From assembly GCF_014896945.1 (NCBI RefSeq), contig NZ_CP054719.1, forward strand, positions 791,153-855,152: a DNA stretch of 64,000 nucleotides. The letters run 5' to 3'. The notes under the pieces were generated by a model that was given only the letters and a program-made list of their open reading frames with translations, did no database searches and had not been told where the DNA came from. How positions within the stretch are numbered: the first letter of the stretch is position 1; each line of letters starts with the position of its first letter. The translations under genes and the position numbers were made by a program. This DNA comes from Candidatus Bodocaedibacter vickermanii. GTDB lineage: Bacteria; Pseudomonadota; Alphaproteobacteria; UBA6184. Positions 8,845 to 18,919 of the stretch are shown piece by piece.

Positions 8845-9366
8845 TTACTTGCTTCTTTCGGCGCGCACTTCTTCTATTGTTGCATTGATAATTTCAGCAA
8901 TGTGATGAATATAATCTATAGATCCGTTGGGACCTTTTCCATCTAACTTTCCATCAGACAAATCTAAAATGATATCTATGGCAAGGCTACCCAATGTTTT
9001 TGAAGATACTCTAAAACAGCCCTTCCAAAACAGACAACAGCATGAATCTTTTATGACTGTCTCTTTATGCTCTTCGGGAATGATGCGTTCAAGATCAATT
9101 CGTTTTGACGACCCCAGTCGTTTAGCTAGGTCATTTCGTTCTTTCTGACTCATGTCACTAAGTGTTGAATGCGCTCTGAATAAATGAAGGTGAACAACAT
9201 CTTTGGATGTTACATCGGAAACCCGAGAACTCATGGGGCTGGTAAAAGATCCATCCTCAGATAGCACTGTTGGAATACCATCAAACGTAAGGCTTGACGC
9301 GTTAAGGGTAATCGGCGTTAACAATAATAATCCTAAAGATAGTCCAGCAAGAAATGTTTTGTACAT
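8845..9366 (-). CDS. Small exported protein of unknown function
   Basis: 173 residues, not recognised. It has a clear signal peptide (MYKTFLAGLSLGLLLLTPI, likely cut after LNASS). The mature part has a charged middle and an unusual cysteine cluster DSCCCLFWKGCF near residues 108-119, followed by a regular helix-like end. The start is supported by AGGAG 9 bases upstream. It is monocistronic and divergent from the gene at 9541. It could be a periplasmic or secreted protein; no enzyme motif is seen. Confidence 0.75.
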   Translation of the reverse strand: MYKTFLAGLSLGLLLLTPITLNASSLTFDGIPTVLSEDGSFTSPMSSRVSDVTSKDVVHLHLFRAHSTLSDMSQKERNDLAKRLGSSKRIDLERIIPEEHKETVIKDSCCCLFWKGCFRVSSKTLGSLAIDIILDLSDGKLDGKGPNGSIDYIHHIAEIINATIEEVRAERSK

Positions 9367-9540
9367 GGCAATAATCTCCTTGGAATATATTAATTATAGT
9401 TAAAAAATATTAACAAAAAATTAATTTTGACAATAAACCTCATGTTTTTATGGTTTTTTGATAAAATTGTCAAATAAATTAACAGATAATTTAGTTTATT
9501 GAGGTATATAATATTCAAAGACATTTGAGAAACAAAGATT
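9367..9540. promoter_or_regulatory. AT-rich divergent promoter region
   Basis: 174 bases between divergent starts. For the + gene a perfect TATAAT lies at 9507-9512 without a good -35; another pair is TTGACA (9427-9432) and TATGGT (9449-9454) 16 bases apart. No clear minus-strand pair was found. Confidence 0.4.
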
Positions 9541-9963
9541 ATGACGAAAAATATACTTGATATGTGTGCTTATGCATACATCGAATATTATCGCAGTCAG
9601 TTCAAAAAATATTCTTGGGCGGTGGACTACGCGGAAAATTTGATTCAAACAAACCCCAAAGCTGGATTGGCATTTGTATTCGAGGTGTTAAGTGTATGTC
9701 ACAATGAACAAGAAATTGCTTACGTTGCAACCGGTGTTTTAGAAGACTTGTTACACCGACATATCTTTCAAATTAAAGAAGCTGTAGAAATGGAAGTTCA
9801 AGAAAGTGAGGTCATGCGCGTAGCCATGCGATATGTTTGGGCAGCAAGCAACAGCCCCGTAAGTCTTTTTCTAAAAGATATCAACGTAAAGTATGCCGGT
9901 AAAATAACCGAGAAACATTCCTTAAATATTGATTCAATAAAATCTACGGCAGTTGATGAATAA
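9541..9963 (+). CDS. Small unknown protein, DUF6869-like
   Basis: 140 residues, soluble, mostly helical. The middle part (AGLAFVFEVLSVCHNEQEIAYVATGVLEDLL, about residues 42-72) has the pattern of DUF6869 proteins, in which a helical repeat is followed by a GxLEDLL motif; this match is from memory and tentative. No signal peptide or membrane segment. Its function is unknown. It is followed by a G/C-tract hairpin. Confidence 0.65.
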   Translation: MTKNILDMCAYAYIEYYRSQFKKYSWAVDYAENLIQTNPKAGLAFVFEVLSVCHNEQEIAYVATGVLEDLLHRHIFQIKEAVEMEVQESEVMRVAMRYVWAASNSPVSLFLKDINVKYAGKITEKHSLNIDSIKSTAVDE

Positions 9964-9967
9964 ATCA

Positions 9968-10000
9968 AGCCCCCCCCTGACAAAAGGGGGGGGGGGGGCT
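9968..10000. terminator. Hairpin made of C8 and G13 tracts
   Basis: AG-C8 pairs with G13-CT across the spacer TGACAAAA, between the convergent ends of the 9541 gene and rpoD. The arms are unequal (8 C, 13 G). It probably terminates both transcripts; the homopolymer is a likely site of length variation. Confidence 0.6.
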
Positions 10001-10008
10001 ATTATTGT

Positions 10009-11916
10009 TTAGTGATCTAAAAAGCTGCGCAGCTTTCTGGACCGTGTTGGATGTTTTAGTTTACGTAAGGCTTTCGCCTCAATTTGACGAATGCGTTCGC
10101 GTGTTACGTTAAACTGTTGACCAACTTCTTCCAACGTATGATCAGTGTTCATACCAATTCCGAATCGCATGCGCAATACGCGCTCTTCACGAGGCGTTAA
10201 CGTGGACAGAATCTTGTTCGTTGTATCGCGCAAGTTTCCGTAAATCGCCGCATCAATGGGAAGCACCGCATTTTTATCCTCGATAAAGTCGCCCAAGTGG
10301 CTATCTTCCTCATCACCCACTGGCGTTTCAAGGCTGATAGGCTCTTTAGAAATTTTCAATACTTTGCGAACTTTTTCAACAGGAATCATCAACTTTTCAG
10401 CCAACTCTTCTGGCGTGGGTTCTCTGCCAATTTCATTTAACATTTGACGAGATGTTCTAAGCAGTTTGTTAATCGTTTCAATCATATGCACGGGGATACG
10501 AATCGTACGTGCTTGATCTGCGATTGAACGCGTGATTGCTTGGCGAATCCACCATGTCGCATAGGTCGAAAACTTGTATCCTCTGCGGTATTCAAACTTA
10601 TCAACGGCTTTCATCAACCCAATATTACCTTCTTGAATTAAGTCCAAGAATTGCAACCCACGGTTAGTATATTTTTTAGCAATGGAAATTACTAAGCGTA
10701 AGTTAGCTTCGATCATTTCTTTTTTTGCACGCTCTGCAATTCGTTCGCCTTTTTGGATGTTAAAGACAATTTCTCTAAACTCACCAATTGAAAGTCGCGT
10801 TGATACCTGCGTGTGCTTAACGTGAGAATCCAATTGCTTAACTAGCCCTGATGCAGACGTAAAGAACTGTGCCCACGCTGGGCTTTCTTTGTATTGCCAT
10901 TCGGTTGTTTGGAAATATGTTTTGTGAGCCTTAATGAAATCATCACGTTTTACGCCAGCCTTCTCAGACATGGGTAACAAGTCGCGTTCTAACGTAACCA
11001 ATTCCGTATTCAATTCATACAATTGCGCCGTTAATTCATGAATGCAATGATGGTTCAAGTGAATCGATTGCGTCAGTTGATACACTTCCTCTTGAACTTG
11101 TTCAAGCTTCTTAGCATCATTTTTCTTGCGATGTGTTTCTAGTTTATCATGCAAAGCCAAAATGCGGCTAAATGACTCTAACACAGCTGGCAACAAGCTT
11201 TCTTCTAACTCAGCGATTGATGTTTCGTTGTCTGCAGTTGCTTCTTCAGTCTCCTCAGAATCTGGTGTTTCAAGACCTTCTTCAACAGGCTTGGAATCAT
11301 CCTCAACCTCTGCATCCACATCAACATCGTCAGCATCTTCTTCAAAATTTTGTTCGGGCTCACGGTAAGATTCTAACGCAATAACATCTCTTAACAGCAA
11401 GTCACCTTTTTGAAGAAATTCATACCACTCACGAATAGCATCAAACGTTAAAGGACTTAAGAATAATGATTTAATCATTAATGCTTTACCTTCTTCGATA
11501 CGTTTGGCAAGCTCAACCTCACCCTCACGAGATAAAAGTTCAACACTGCCCATTTCGCGTAAATATAAACGAACAGGATCATCTGTTCTGGCTTCTTCAG
11601 TAGCAATCACGTCAACAGGTTCTGCGGCATCATCTTCATCTACAGCATCAGTAAAACTATCTAATATATTAAGTGCTGCAGGTGCCGGTACGATTTCTTC
11701 TTCCTCTTCAATATCGGAGTCGAATTTTGCATCAATCAATTTAATGCCGGCATCTTCTAAATAAATTAAGAGCTCTTCTATAAATGATGCAGGAATTTCT
11801 TCTTCATCAAAGGCGTCATTGATTTCGTTATGCGTCATATAGCCTTGTTCTTGCGCAAGTTGAACTAACTTTCTTACGCGGGGGTGATCAAATAGATCTA
11901 ATGCTTCATCAGACAT
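10009..11916 (-). CDS. rpoD: Primary sigma factor RpoD (sigma70)
   Basis: 635 residues. Region 1.1 at the start ([25 protein letters not shown]), an acidic linker, region 1.2 ([22 protein letters not shown]), a large acidic non-conserved insert, regions 2.1-2.4 ([56 protein letters not shown]), region 3, and region 4.2 ([30 protein letters not shown]). It directs RNA polymerase to housekeeping promoters. An in-frame GTG six bases upstream is possible, but the AAGGAAG site is better placed for the ATG at 11916. It lies 31 bases after dnaG, the common dnaG-rpoD operon. Confidence 0.98.
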   Translation of the reverse strand: MSDEALDLFDHPRVRKLVQLAQEQGYMTHNEINDAFDEEEIPASFIEELLIYLEDAGIKLIDAKFDSDIEEEEEIVPAPAALNILDSFTDAVDEDDAAEPVDVIATEEARTDDPVRLYLREMGSVELLSREGEVELAKRIEEGKALMIKSLFLSPLTFDAIREWYEFLQKGDLLLRDVIALESYREPEQNFEEDADDVDVDAEVEDDSKPVEEGLETPDSEETEEATADNETSIAELEESLLPAVLESFSRILALHDKLETHRKKNDAKKLEQVQEEVYQLTQSIHLNHHCIHELTAQLYELNTELVTLERDLLPMSEKAGVKRDDFIKAHKTYFQTTEWQYKESPAWAQFFTSASGLVKQLDSHVKHTQVSTRLSIGEFREIVFNIQKGERIAERAKKEMIEANLRLVISIAKKYTNRGLQFLDLIQEGNIGLMKAVDKFEYRRGYKFSTYATWWIRQAITRSIADQARTIRIPVHMIETINKLLRTSRQMLNEIGREPTPEELAEKLMIPVEKVRKVLKISKEPISLETPVGDEEDSHLGDFIEDKNAVLPIDAAIYGNLRDTTNKILSTLTPREERVLRMRFGIGMNTDHTLEEVGQQFNVTRERIRQIEAKALRKLKHPTRSRKLRSFLDH

Positions 11917-11947
11917 GGCCACTTCCTTTCAATATTAGATATAATGC

Positions 11948-13696
11948 TCATAATTCATCATCATTTCGATGTTGTTTTTGAGCCATTAACATTTTTAAAC
12001 GATCCCAATCCACTTGATTTTGAGATTGTTTAAAGCGTTCTTGTGCTTCCTTAATGTGCGTTTCTAACGAGGTACTGTCATTAAACTTCCCCACTATACG
12101 CTCAATTCCATTTCGAATGTTAGTCTCATCGATAGGTTCATTTAAGAACGGTGCGTGCACATGAAATGTGTCACTTAATATATGATCGATGTTTAACATT
12201 GGTAGGTGCAGCTTAATATAGGGAACAATTGACAAAAACTCAAGTGCCTCTCCTAAAAAAATATAATTTTCTATAACATTCAATATTTTTTGAGTCTGAG
12301 GGGTAAGTGGATAGACGTGCAATTGATCCATAAAATCCTTATACATCGCAGGACAAAGCATAAATGCTTTTAATAAAACGATTTCGTAAACTTCTTGTAT
12401 CGAAACAGTTTTTGGAAGGCTTCCCATCGGCAGAGGTTGTTTTGTCTTCCGTTTATTCTGAAATTGCGTATACGTCTGGTCTTTATAAAGCGATTTCAAA
12501 AATGGATCCTGAATCGTATCAAGACGATCTAAAATATGTTTGCGCTGTAACGCAAGAGCGGCAGGTTGAACCCCCGGGTTTTGTACAGATTCATAGGTCA
12601 TTAAAAACTCAACCAACCCTAACGATGCATTCAACCTCTGCTGAAACGCAGAAAGATTTCCGGCGGTAATTATCGCATGAGGATCCTGATCCAAAGGAAG
12701 CCGCACAAACAATAACTCAATCCCAGGTTGTAATAAGGGCAAGAACACCTCGGCTGCGCGATTCATGGCTTTAAACCCAGCAGAATCGCCATCAAAGCAT
12801 ACATATATCTTGTTGAAATGTTTTAGTAGTTTATTGGCCTGATCTTGAGTAACAGCCGTCCCCATGGGGGCAAATACGTTTTTAAACCCAGACTGTACCA
12901 TCGCAATGACGTCTAAATATCCTTCAACCAATACGGCTGCTGAATCTCTGTGATCGACAAGGTGAAACCCATATAACAACGCTCCCTTATGAAACACTGC
13001 ATTTTCAGCAGAGTTTAAATACTTGGGTTGCACGTCGTTATTTAACGTTCGCCCCCCAAATCCAACGATTCGACTTTTTTCATCAAAGATTGGGAACATT
13101 AATCGATCGAAAAACTTTTCTTTAACACCCGTATCATATCGTGCAACTAACCCTGCTTTTTCTGCAAAGTCTACAGCGATATTGTGCGCAGTCATAAACT
13201 TCGCAAGATGCCCTTTGGATGCAACGCCCAACTGAAACTTTTGAATAGACGCATCATTGATGCCTCTGGTTTTTAAATAATCGTAATACGTTTTTCCAGC
13301 ATCGGACAGCAACGCTGAATTATACAGCTTGCCCGTATCAGCTAATAAATTAAATAGTATGTCGCGCTCAGCCAATGCTTTTTGCTGTTTTGGATTTAAC
13401 GGGGTTAAGGTGACACCTGCAATTCCTGCTGCATGTTCGACAGCTTCTTGAAATGACATTTTTTCATAGTCAGTTAGAAACTTAAAAATATCACCATGTA
13501 CTCCGCAACCAAAACAGTGATAAAATCCTTTTTGATCATTAACGGTAAATGATGGGCTTTTTTCGCCGTGAAAAGGGCACAACCCAAGGAAGTCTTTGCC
13601 TTTTTGTTTTAAGACAATGCGACGTCTAATAATTTCAGAAACCGGCAAGCGGTCTTTGATCAATGATAATGTATCGTCGGAAAAAAAATTGCTCAT
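11948..13696 (-). CDS. dnaG: DNA primase DnaG
   Basis: 582 residues, normal length. The zinc-binding domain has CHC2-type ligands C40-P-F-H43 and C61-F-G-C64; the primase core and Toprim domain follow with VLVEGYLDVIAM and CFDGDSAGFKA; the C-terminal helicase-binding part is poorly conserved, as usual. It makes RNA primers at the replication fork. I start at MSNFFSDDTL (ATG 13696), where family similarity begins; an in-frame ATG 48 bases upstream would add an unlikely aromatic-rich leader. First gene of dnaG-rpoD. Confidence 0.95.
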   Translation of the reverse strand: MSNFFSDDTLSLIKDRLPVSEIIRRRIVLKQKGKDFLGLCPFHGEKSPSFTVNDQKGFYHCFGCGVHGDIFKFLTDYEKMSFQEAVEHAAGIAGVTLTPLNPKQQKALAERDILFNLLADTGKLYNSALLSDAGKTYYDYLKTRGINDASIQKFQLGVASKGHLAKFMTAHNIAVDFAEKAGLVARYDTGVKEKFFDRLMFPIFDEKSRIVGFGGRTLNNDVQPKYLNSAENAVFHKGALLYGFHLVDHRDSAAVLVEGYLDVIAMVQSGFKNVFAPMGTAVTQDQANKLLKHFNKIYVCFDGDSAGFKAMNRAAEVFLPLLQPGIELLFVRLPLDQDPHAIITAGNLSAFQQRLNASLGLVEFLMTYESVQNPGVQPAALALQRKHILDRLDTIQDPFLKSLYKDQTYTQFQNKRKTKQPLPMGSLPKTVSIQEVYEIVLLKAFMLCPAMYKDFMDQLHVYPLTPQTQKILNVIENYIFLGEALEFLSIVPYIKLHLPMLNIDHILSDTFHVHAPFLNEPIDETNIRNGIERIVGKFNDSTSLETHIKEAQERFKQSQNQVDWDRLKMLMAQKQHRNDDEL

Positions 13697-13819
13697 GCAC
13701 TGAAAAATGAAATATGGGTAATTATAACAGAAATCATAATTCAATCAAGCGATAAGCTCATCGACTTCAACTCGTTGATAAAACATTATAAAGGATAATG
13801 TATGCACAGACTAAATAAA

Positions 13820-13836
13820 GAGGGGCATAGCCCCTC
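13820..13836 (-). terminator. Terminator of the secreted leucine-rich gene
   Basis: On the minus strand GAGGGGC-TAT-GCCCCTC forms a perfect 7-bp stem followed directly by TTTATTT, 10 bases after the stop codon at 13846. Confidence 0.8.
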
Positions 13837-13845
13837 CTATCTTTA

Positions 13846-15378
13846 TTACTTTGCAAACATATATCCATACGGCTGCCTACGATCTTGCAGATATACTTCA
13901 AAACCTTTTTGAACAAACAAAGTTGCAACAACCTCATTCACTTCATTTCCACACATATCAACACTTCGTAATGTTGAACCTTCACCCAGCCAACCAGCGA
14001 CCATATCTGTTAAATCCGCTGCCTTAACACCACACCCAACCATGTTAATTCCCGTAACTCTTAACATGCCAAGGCGCCCTGCGATTGCTGATGGAATTTG
14101 CATTCTCGTCAAACGAATTTTATATAAAGGCTTCTGAGATTCTGCCAATAATGCCAATTGTTCCCAGCCACTTTCAGATAGCTGACTGTCTTCAAAATCT
14201 AAGATCTGTATTTTTGATTCTGGCGATAAAAATTCTTCTTTTAATCGGGTCATCACATACCCTGTCGTTGGGTGATCAGACACCAACATGGGTAACGATA
14301 AATTTGCACCAACGGGGGAACGCACAACAGAACGAATCACTGGTGTTAAATCACCATAGCTCACATTTTCAAGACTTTTTAATCTGAACATTAGATCCCA
14401 CACATAAGGCACAGTACGGTCAACGACGCGCTTAAACATTTCCGTGAAAGAGGTTATACGTTCATGTAACTCTCTATTTTGGAAATTTACAATTAAGCTA
14501 ACACCTATTTTTGCCCCTTCTGAAAATGAATGCAACACTGGGTGTGTGATAGATGTAACAAAACTTTCTAGCGCTGCTACACTTTCAACTGCTGCAATGA
14601 TATGTGAGTTTTTAGGGCGAACCTCCGCTAATATTTGCAATATTTGTACTTGCTGACTCTCAGGAAACCCATTGATTTTAGTAAGATTAAGTGTTGCAGC
14701 CTCATGTAATCCCAAGACAACCTCGCGTATTAGATCAACGTTAAAAAGCCCGACAGTATTAACATTAACGCTTAAACTTGACATTGCATTATCAAAAAAC
14801 AATCCCAGAAACTGCACCGTCACCCAATCAGAGGGAGTATTAATCTGTGGGATTAATGTGCGCTCCGAAGCAGAAAACAGCATGCAATAAATAGAAAAAA
14901 GATGATCTGAAAAATTGTCTGCAGTCATATCCTCGCTTAGCTCTCCCCAAAAAGTATCTGCCAATGGAGCTGTCCGCTGTGACTCATGTGGCGTAACGAT
15001 TGTTTTCAAAAAAGCGTTTAACAAGAACATGCTATTGCCATCTAACTGGGCATTGAGTGCCTGTCGCAAACCTGCAAATTTGCGTTGAGTTTCCATTACT
15101 GTCCCGCACGCAGCAATATCAATTTTTGAAAGATCTTTAAACATATCGATGAGTGTCTGCGGCAATATTCCCAATCGAACCTCGTTAACCATTTCAGACA
15201 ACTCAGTTAATTGAACATTCTCAACACCTATGACGGGCTCTGTAAAATCGCTGCTGACCACAAAGCCCATTACGAGCTCATTGGTTGATGACTCATCACT
15301 GTCTGACAGCTCAGACGCCATTGTTACGTGACAAAGCGCAACCGTAGACAAAAGCATCCCTCTGATTATTTTTTTCAT
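13846..15378 (-). CDS. Exported leucine-rich-repeat-like protein
   Basis: 510 residues, no family recognised over the full length. A signal peptide (MKKIIRGMLLSTVALCHVTMAS) is followed by an acidic serine-rich stretch and a long helical body. The last 130 residues look like irregular leucine-rich repeats (IQILDFEDSQLSESGWEQL, LYKIRLTRMQIPSAI, VTGINMVGCGVKAADL, LRSVDMCGNEVNEVV), similar in rhythm to NLR/ribonuclease-inhibitor repeats. The start at 15378 is set by GGAG 6 bases upstream. Exported LRR proteins in intracellular bacteria are often host-interaction factors, so an effector or surface role is possible but not shown. It has its own terminator and is divergent from mfd. Confidence 0.75.
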   Translation of the reverse strand: MKKIIRGMLLSTVALCHVTMASELSDSDESSTNELVMGFVVSSDFTEPVIGVENVQLTELSEMVNEVRLGILPQTLIDMFKDLSKIDIAACGTVMETQRKFAGLRQALNAQLDGNSMFLLNAFLKTIVTPHESQRTAPLADTFWGELSEDMTADNFSDHLFSIYCMLFSASERTLIPQINTPSDWVTVQFLGLFFDNAMSSLSVNVNTVGLFNVDLIREVVLGLHEAATLNLTKINGFPESQQVQILQILAEVRPKNSHIIAAVESVAALESFVTSITHPVLHSFSEGAKIGVSLIVNFQNRELHERITSFTEMFKRVVDRTVPYVWDLMFRLKSLENVSYGDLTPVIRSVVRSPVGANLSLPMLVSDHPTTGYVMTRLKEEFLSPESKIQILDFEDSQLSESGWEQLALLAESQKPLYKIRLTRMQIPSAIAGRLGMLRVTGINMVGCGVKAADLTDMVAGWLGEGSTLRSVDMCGNEVNEVVATLFVQKGFEVYLQDRRQPYGYMFAK

Positions 15379-15443
15379 TTTAAACTCCAATAACACCAGT
15401 GGATCATGTTAAACTTTTTAAATTAATAATTAGTTACCAATAA

Positions 15444-18400
15444 ATGTCACAACTTACAAAACAGCTTTCATTTTTATTTCCTGCAGCAACGGGGGCATGG
15501 ATTCAGGAAATTATAAAACACACACAGAAAATTTGGTGTGTATTTCAAAACGAACAGGACATGCATGCTGCAAAAACCTCTATTAATGCATTTAATCCCA
15601 ACGTTAAAATACTCATTTACCCCCAGTGGGATACGTTGCCCTATGCTGCGGCGTCCCCATCAATCGGGGTGCAAATGCAACGACAAAGCGTTTTGGATTC
15701 TATCCGCAGCACAGTCACACCCCTGGTAATTTTAAGCACAATCAATGCAGTGATTCAAAAAGTTGGATCTGATACTCAACAATCATCCGACATTCGTATT
15801 GATGCCGCCATACCTTTAGATGCAGAAAAGCTAACACACGATTTAAGTGCTGCTGGGTTTGCAAGAGTCGACACAGTGTATCAACCCGGAGAATTCAGCG
15901 TTCGAGGCAGCGTCATTGATATCTTTCCATCGGGTCACGATCTACCTTATCGTATTGATTCATTTGGAGACGAGATTGAAAGCATACATCCCTTTGATCC
16001 GGCAACTCAACGACGACACAAAGACGTTTCTTTGAAACAGTTGATCATTAACACCCATCAAGAAATTCTATTACCCCCCGAACGCATCTCAACCTTTAAA
16101 ACTAATTTTGTTGAATATTTTGGGATTGAAGGTCGCGGTAATTTCTATTCCAGCATTGTGGATCAAACACCCGTCCAAGGCTGGGAACAACTTTATCCGT
16201 TATTCTTTAAATCGACCCAATCACTGTTTGAACTGTTTCCAAATATTACGTTTTTGTTACCACAGAAAAGTTTGTTTTCAGAATATTTTAATGATTTAAA
16301 TGAATCGTATAGTTATCGCAAACAGCTGTGGGACAACACCCGATCTAAAGATCAATTGCTGCCCCCCATTCAACCTGATTTAATGTATTGTACCGATTTT
16401 GAATCCAACATATTACGACAATCCAATACGCATATCTACAGCCCCTACAAACAGCAAGACGGACTGGATTACAAGATTAGACCGCTGGATCCTCTTACTG
16501 CAGAATCTGTAACGGATCGGTTTAACCAAGCTATAAAAATGTCTCAGTCCAGCAATGTAAAGCTGGTGTGCGCACTTGCAGAAGACCAAGAAATTCGATA
16601 TGTGCAAGCAACTCACTCCGCCGCAAATGAACGCACACTACCCGTTTGCAAAACATGGGCAGACGCTCTTGCAACAGATGCTCCGGTTGTAATTTGGCAA
16701 CAGCGATTAATCCATGGATTCAAATTACCTCACCACCATATTGTCACAAGTTTGGAACTGTTTGGCGAACGTTCAGCTCCATCAAAAAAGCGCAGAGCCG
16801 TTGTAAATGCCGAAGACATTATTGCACAAGCAACCGCATTAAATGTTGGAGACCTTATTGTCCATCGCCAGCATGGAATTGGACGATACTTAGGATTAGA
16901 AACTATTGAGGTTTTTACGGTAACTCATGATTGTTTAGCGTTGGAATATTCTGGTCAAGATAAACTATTTCTACCCGTTGAGAATATCGAATTGTTATCA
17001 CGATATGGCAGCGACCAGGGATCGGCTCATTTAGACAAACTTGGCGGCACATCGTGGCAAAGCCGTCAACTAAGCGTTAAAAAACAACTGCGAGACATTG
17101 CAAAATACTTAATGAATATTGCCGCAAAGCGCATGTTGAAAACCGCACCAGCCATTCAGGTTAATGATGGCGCTTTCGAAGAATTCTGTCGCAGATTTAC
17201 ATTCGTTGAAACCGACGATCAAGAACGTGCAATTCAAGATGTAGTCACAGACCTTTCAAAAGGAACACCCATGGATCGATTAATCTGTGGAGACGTTGGG
17301 TTTGGAAAAACAGAGGTCGCATTGCGCGCTGCATTCTTAGCCGTACATAATGGGTACCAAGTCGGCATCGTTGCCCCCACTACAATCTTGGCGCGTCAAC
17401 ACTATCACACCTTTAAAAAACGATTTGAAGGTTTAGGATACAGAATCGAACACATCTCCAGACTGGTTAGCCAAAATCTAGTCACAAAAACAAAACAAGC
17501 CACAGCAGATGGTGAAATTTCAATTTTAATCGGAACTCATGCTTTATTAAATGACACCGTTAAATTTAAGAACTTAGGACTATTAATTGTCGACGAAGAA
17601 CAAGTCTTTGGCGTTAAGCAAAAAGAAAAAATCAAAGAGCTCTCAAGCAACATTCACGTCCTGACTTTATCGGCGACACCTATCCCTCGAACATTACAAA
17701 TGTCACTGTTGGGCATCAAGGAAATGAGTTTGATTGCAACCCCACCCGTGGATCGCAGAGCCATTCAAACAACACTGTGTGAAGAAGATCCCATTGTGAT
17801 GCACCAGGCCATCAAGCATGAAATCGATCGGGGCGGACAAGTCTTTTATGTGTGCCCTCGAATCTCTGATTTAGATGCAGCCTATACTTCTTTGAAAAAG
17901 GCATTCCCAGACCTAAACATTGTGGTGGCTCATGGACAATTAAAACCAACAGAAATAGAAGAGCGACTAATGTCGTTTATTGAAGGCAAAGCTCATATTC
18001 TGCTTTCAACGCAAATTATCGAATCCGGAATTGATATTCCAAACGCCAATACGATGATCATTTATAATGCTCAACTCTTTGGATTAGCTCAACTGTATCA
18101 ATTGCGTGGACGCATTGGACGCAGCACTCGACAAGCCTATGCGTATTTAATTACACCGCAAGGACGCATGTTAAAATCAACCGCAGTTAAACGATTGCAA
18201 GTCATGTCTACCCTGGACGCCTTGGGCGCTGGATTTACATTGGCCTCTCATGACCTTGATATCCGCGGCGCAGGCAACTTACTGGGTGAAGAACAATCTG
18301 GTCATATTAAAGATGTCGGCGTTGAACTGTATCAAGACATGTTAAAACAAGCTGTTAATACCTTAAAGAAAAAAGGTTCGATCGAAAATGATGAAGAAGA

Positions 18401-18866
18401 TTTATGGAGCCCCATTTTATCATTAGGATTATCCGTAGGTCTTCCAGAAGCATATATTCAAGACATTGAAACCCGAATGGAAATCTATCGTCGTTTAGGG
18501 GCATTGACGAACAATGATCAAGTTAACGATATAAAAGCCGAACTGCTGGATCGTTTTGGGCGACTGCCTTTAGAAGCAGAAAATCTAATTGCGACCATTA
18601 AAATTAAAATCCTATGCCGCACGGCTAATATTCAAAAAGCAGAATCAGGCCCCAATGGAGTCTTATTTACATTCCGAAACAATCAATGCGGATATGTCGA
18701 CAATTTATTAAAATTAGTTCAACAAAATACTGCTTATAAATTAAGACCTGATTTAAAGCTATTTTATCATTGGTCGTTTGATGATATTCCAACGCGGGTC
18801 AGAACGGTTAAAATGATTTGTAAAGACCTCTGTAAATTAACGACGACGCAATCTAACGTTAACTAA
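15444..18866 (+). CDS. mfd: Transcription-repair coupling factor Mfd
   Basis: 1140 residues, normal size. The N-terminal UvrB-like module (QWDTLPYAAASP, RVDTVYQPGEFSVRGSVIDIFP), the CarD-like RNA-polymerase interaction domain (NVGDLIVHRQHGIGRYLGLE, about residues 470-490), then the RecG-like motor: Walker A GDVGFGKTEVA, the DEEQ box of Mfd (VDEEQVFGV), LSATPIPRT, and motif VI QLRGRIGRS; the C-terminal regulatory domain follows. It removes RNA polymerase stalled at lesions and recruits UvrA. It is followed after 53 bases by fliL. Confidence 0.97.
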   Translation: MSQLTKQLSFLFPAATGAWIQEIIKHTQKIWCVFQNEQDMHAAKTSINAFNPNVKILIYPQWDTLPYAAASPSIGVQMQRQSVLDSIRSTVTPLVILSTINAVIQKVGSDTQQSSDIRIDAAIPLDAEKLTHDLSAAGFARVDTVYQPGEFSVRGSVIDIFPSGHDLPYRIDSFGDEIESIHPFDPATQRRHKDVSLKQLIINTHQEILLPPERISTFKTNFVEYFGIEGRGNFYSSIVDQTPVQGWEQLYPLFFKSTQSLFELFPNITFLLPQKSLFSEYFNDLNESYSYRKQLWDNTRSKDQLLPPIQPDLMYCTDFESNILRQSNTHIYSPYKQQDGLDYKIRPLDPLTAESVTDRFNQAIKMSQSSNVKLVCALAEDQEIRYVQATHSAANERTLPVCKTWADALATDAPVVIWQQRLIHGFKLPHHHIVTSLELFGERSAPSKKRRAVVNAEDIIAQATALNVGDLIVHRQHGIGRYLGLETIEVFTVTHDCLALEYSGQDKLFLPVENIELLSRYGSDQGSAHLDKLGGTSWQSRQLSVKKQLRDIAKYLMNIAAKRMLKTAPAIQVNDGAFEEFCRRFTFVETDDQERAIQDVVTDLSKGTPMDRLICGDVGFGKTEVALRAAFLAVHNGYQVGIVAPTTILARQHYHTFKKRFEGLGYRIEHISRLVSQNLVTKTKQATADGEISILIGTHALLNDTVKFKNLGLLIVDEEQVFGVKQKEKIKELSSNIHVLTLSATPIPRTLQMSLLGIKEMSLIATPPVDRRAIQTTLCEEDPIVMHQAIKHEIDRGGQVFYVCPRISDLDAAYTSLKKAFPDLNIVVAHGQLKPTEIEERLMSFIEGKAHILLSTQIIESGIDIPNANTMIIYNAQLFGLAQLYQLRGRIGRSTRQAYAYLITPQGRMLKSTAVKRLQVMSTLDALGAGFTLASHDLDIRGAGNLLGEEQSGHIKDVGVELYQDMLKQAVNTLKKKGSIENDEEDLWSPILSLGLSVGLPEAYIQDIETRMEIYRRLGALTNNDQVNDIKAELLDRFGRLPLEAENLIATIKIKILCRTANIQKAESGPNGVLFTFRNNQCGYVDNLLKLVQQNTAYKLRPDLKLFYHWSFDDIPTRVRTVKMICKDLCKLTTTQSNVN

Positions 18867-18874
18867 TTGTAAAC

Positions 18875-18909
18875 CCTTGAACGCTATTATTGAACAAAGG
18901 TGTTCAAGG
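18875..18909 (+). promoter_or_regulatory. Inverted repeat overlapping the fliL ribosome site
   Basis: CCTTGAAC (18875-18882) and GTTCAAGG (18902-18909) are perfect 8-base complements 19 bases apart. The right arm contains the AAGG that precedes the fliL ATG, so a folded mRNA would hide it. It may limit fliL translation or be a weak mfd terminator. Confidence 0.4.
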
Positions 18910-18919
18910 TGTTTAAATT

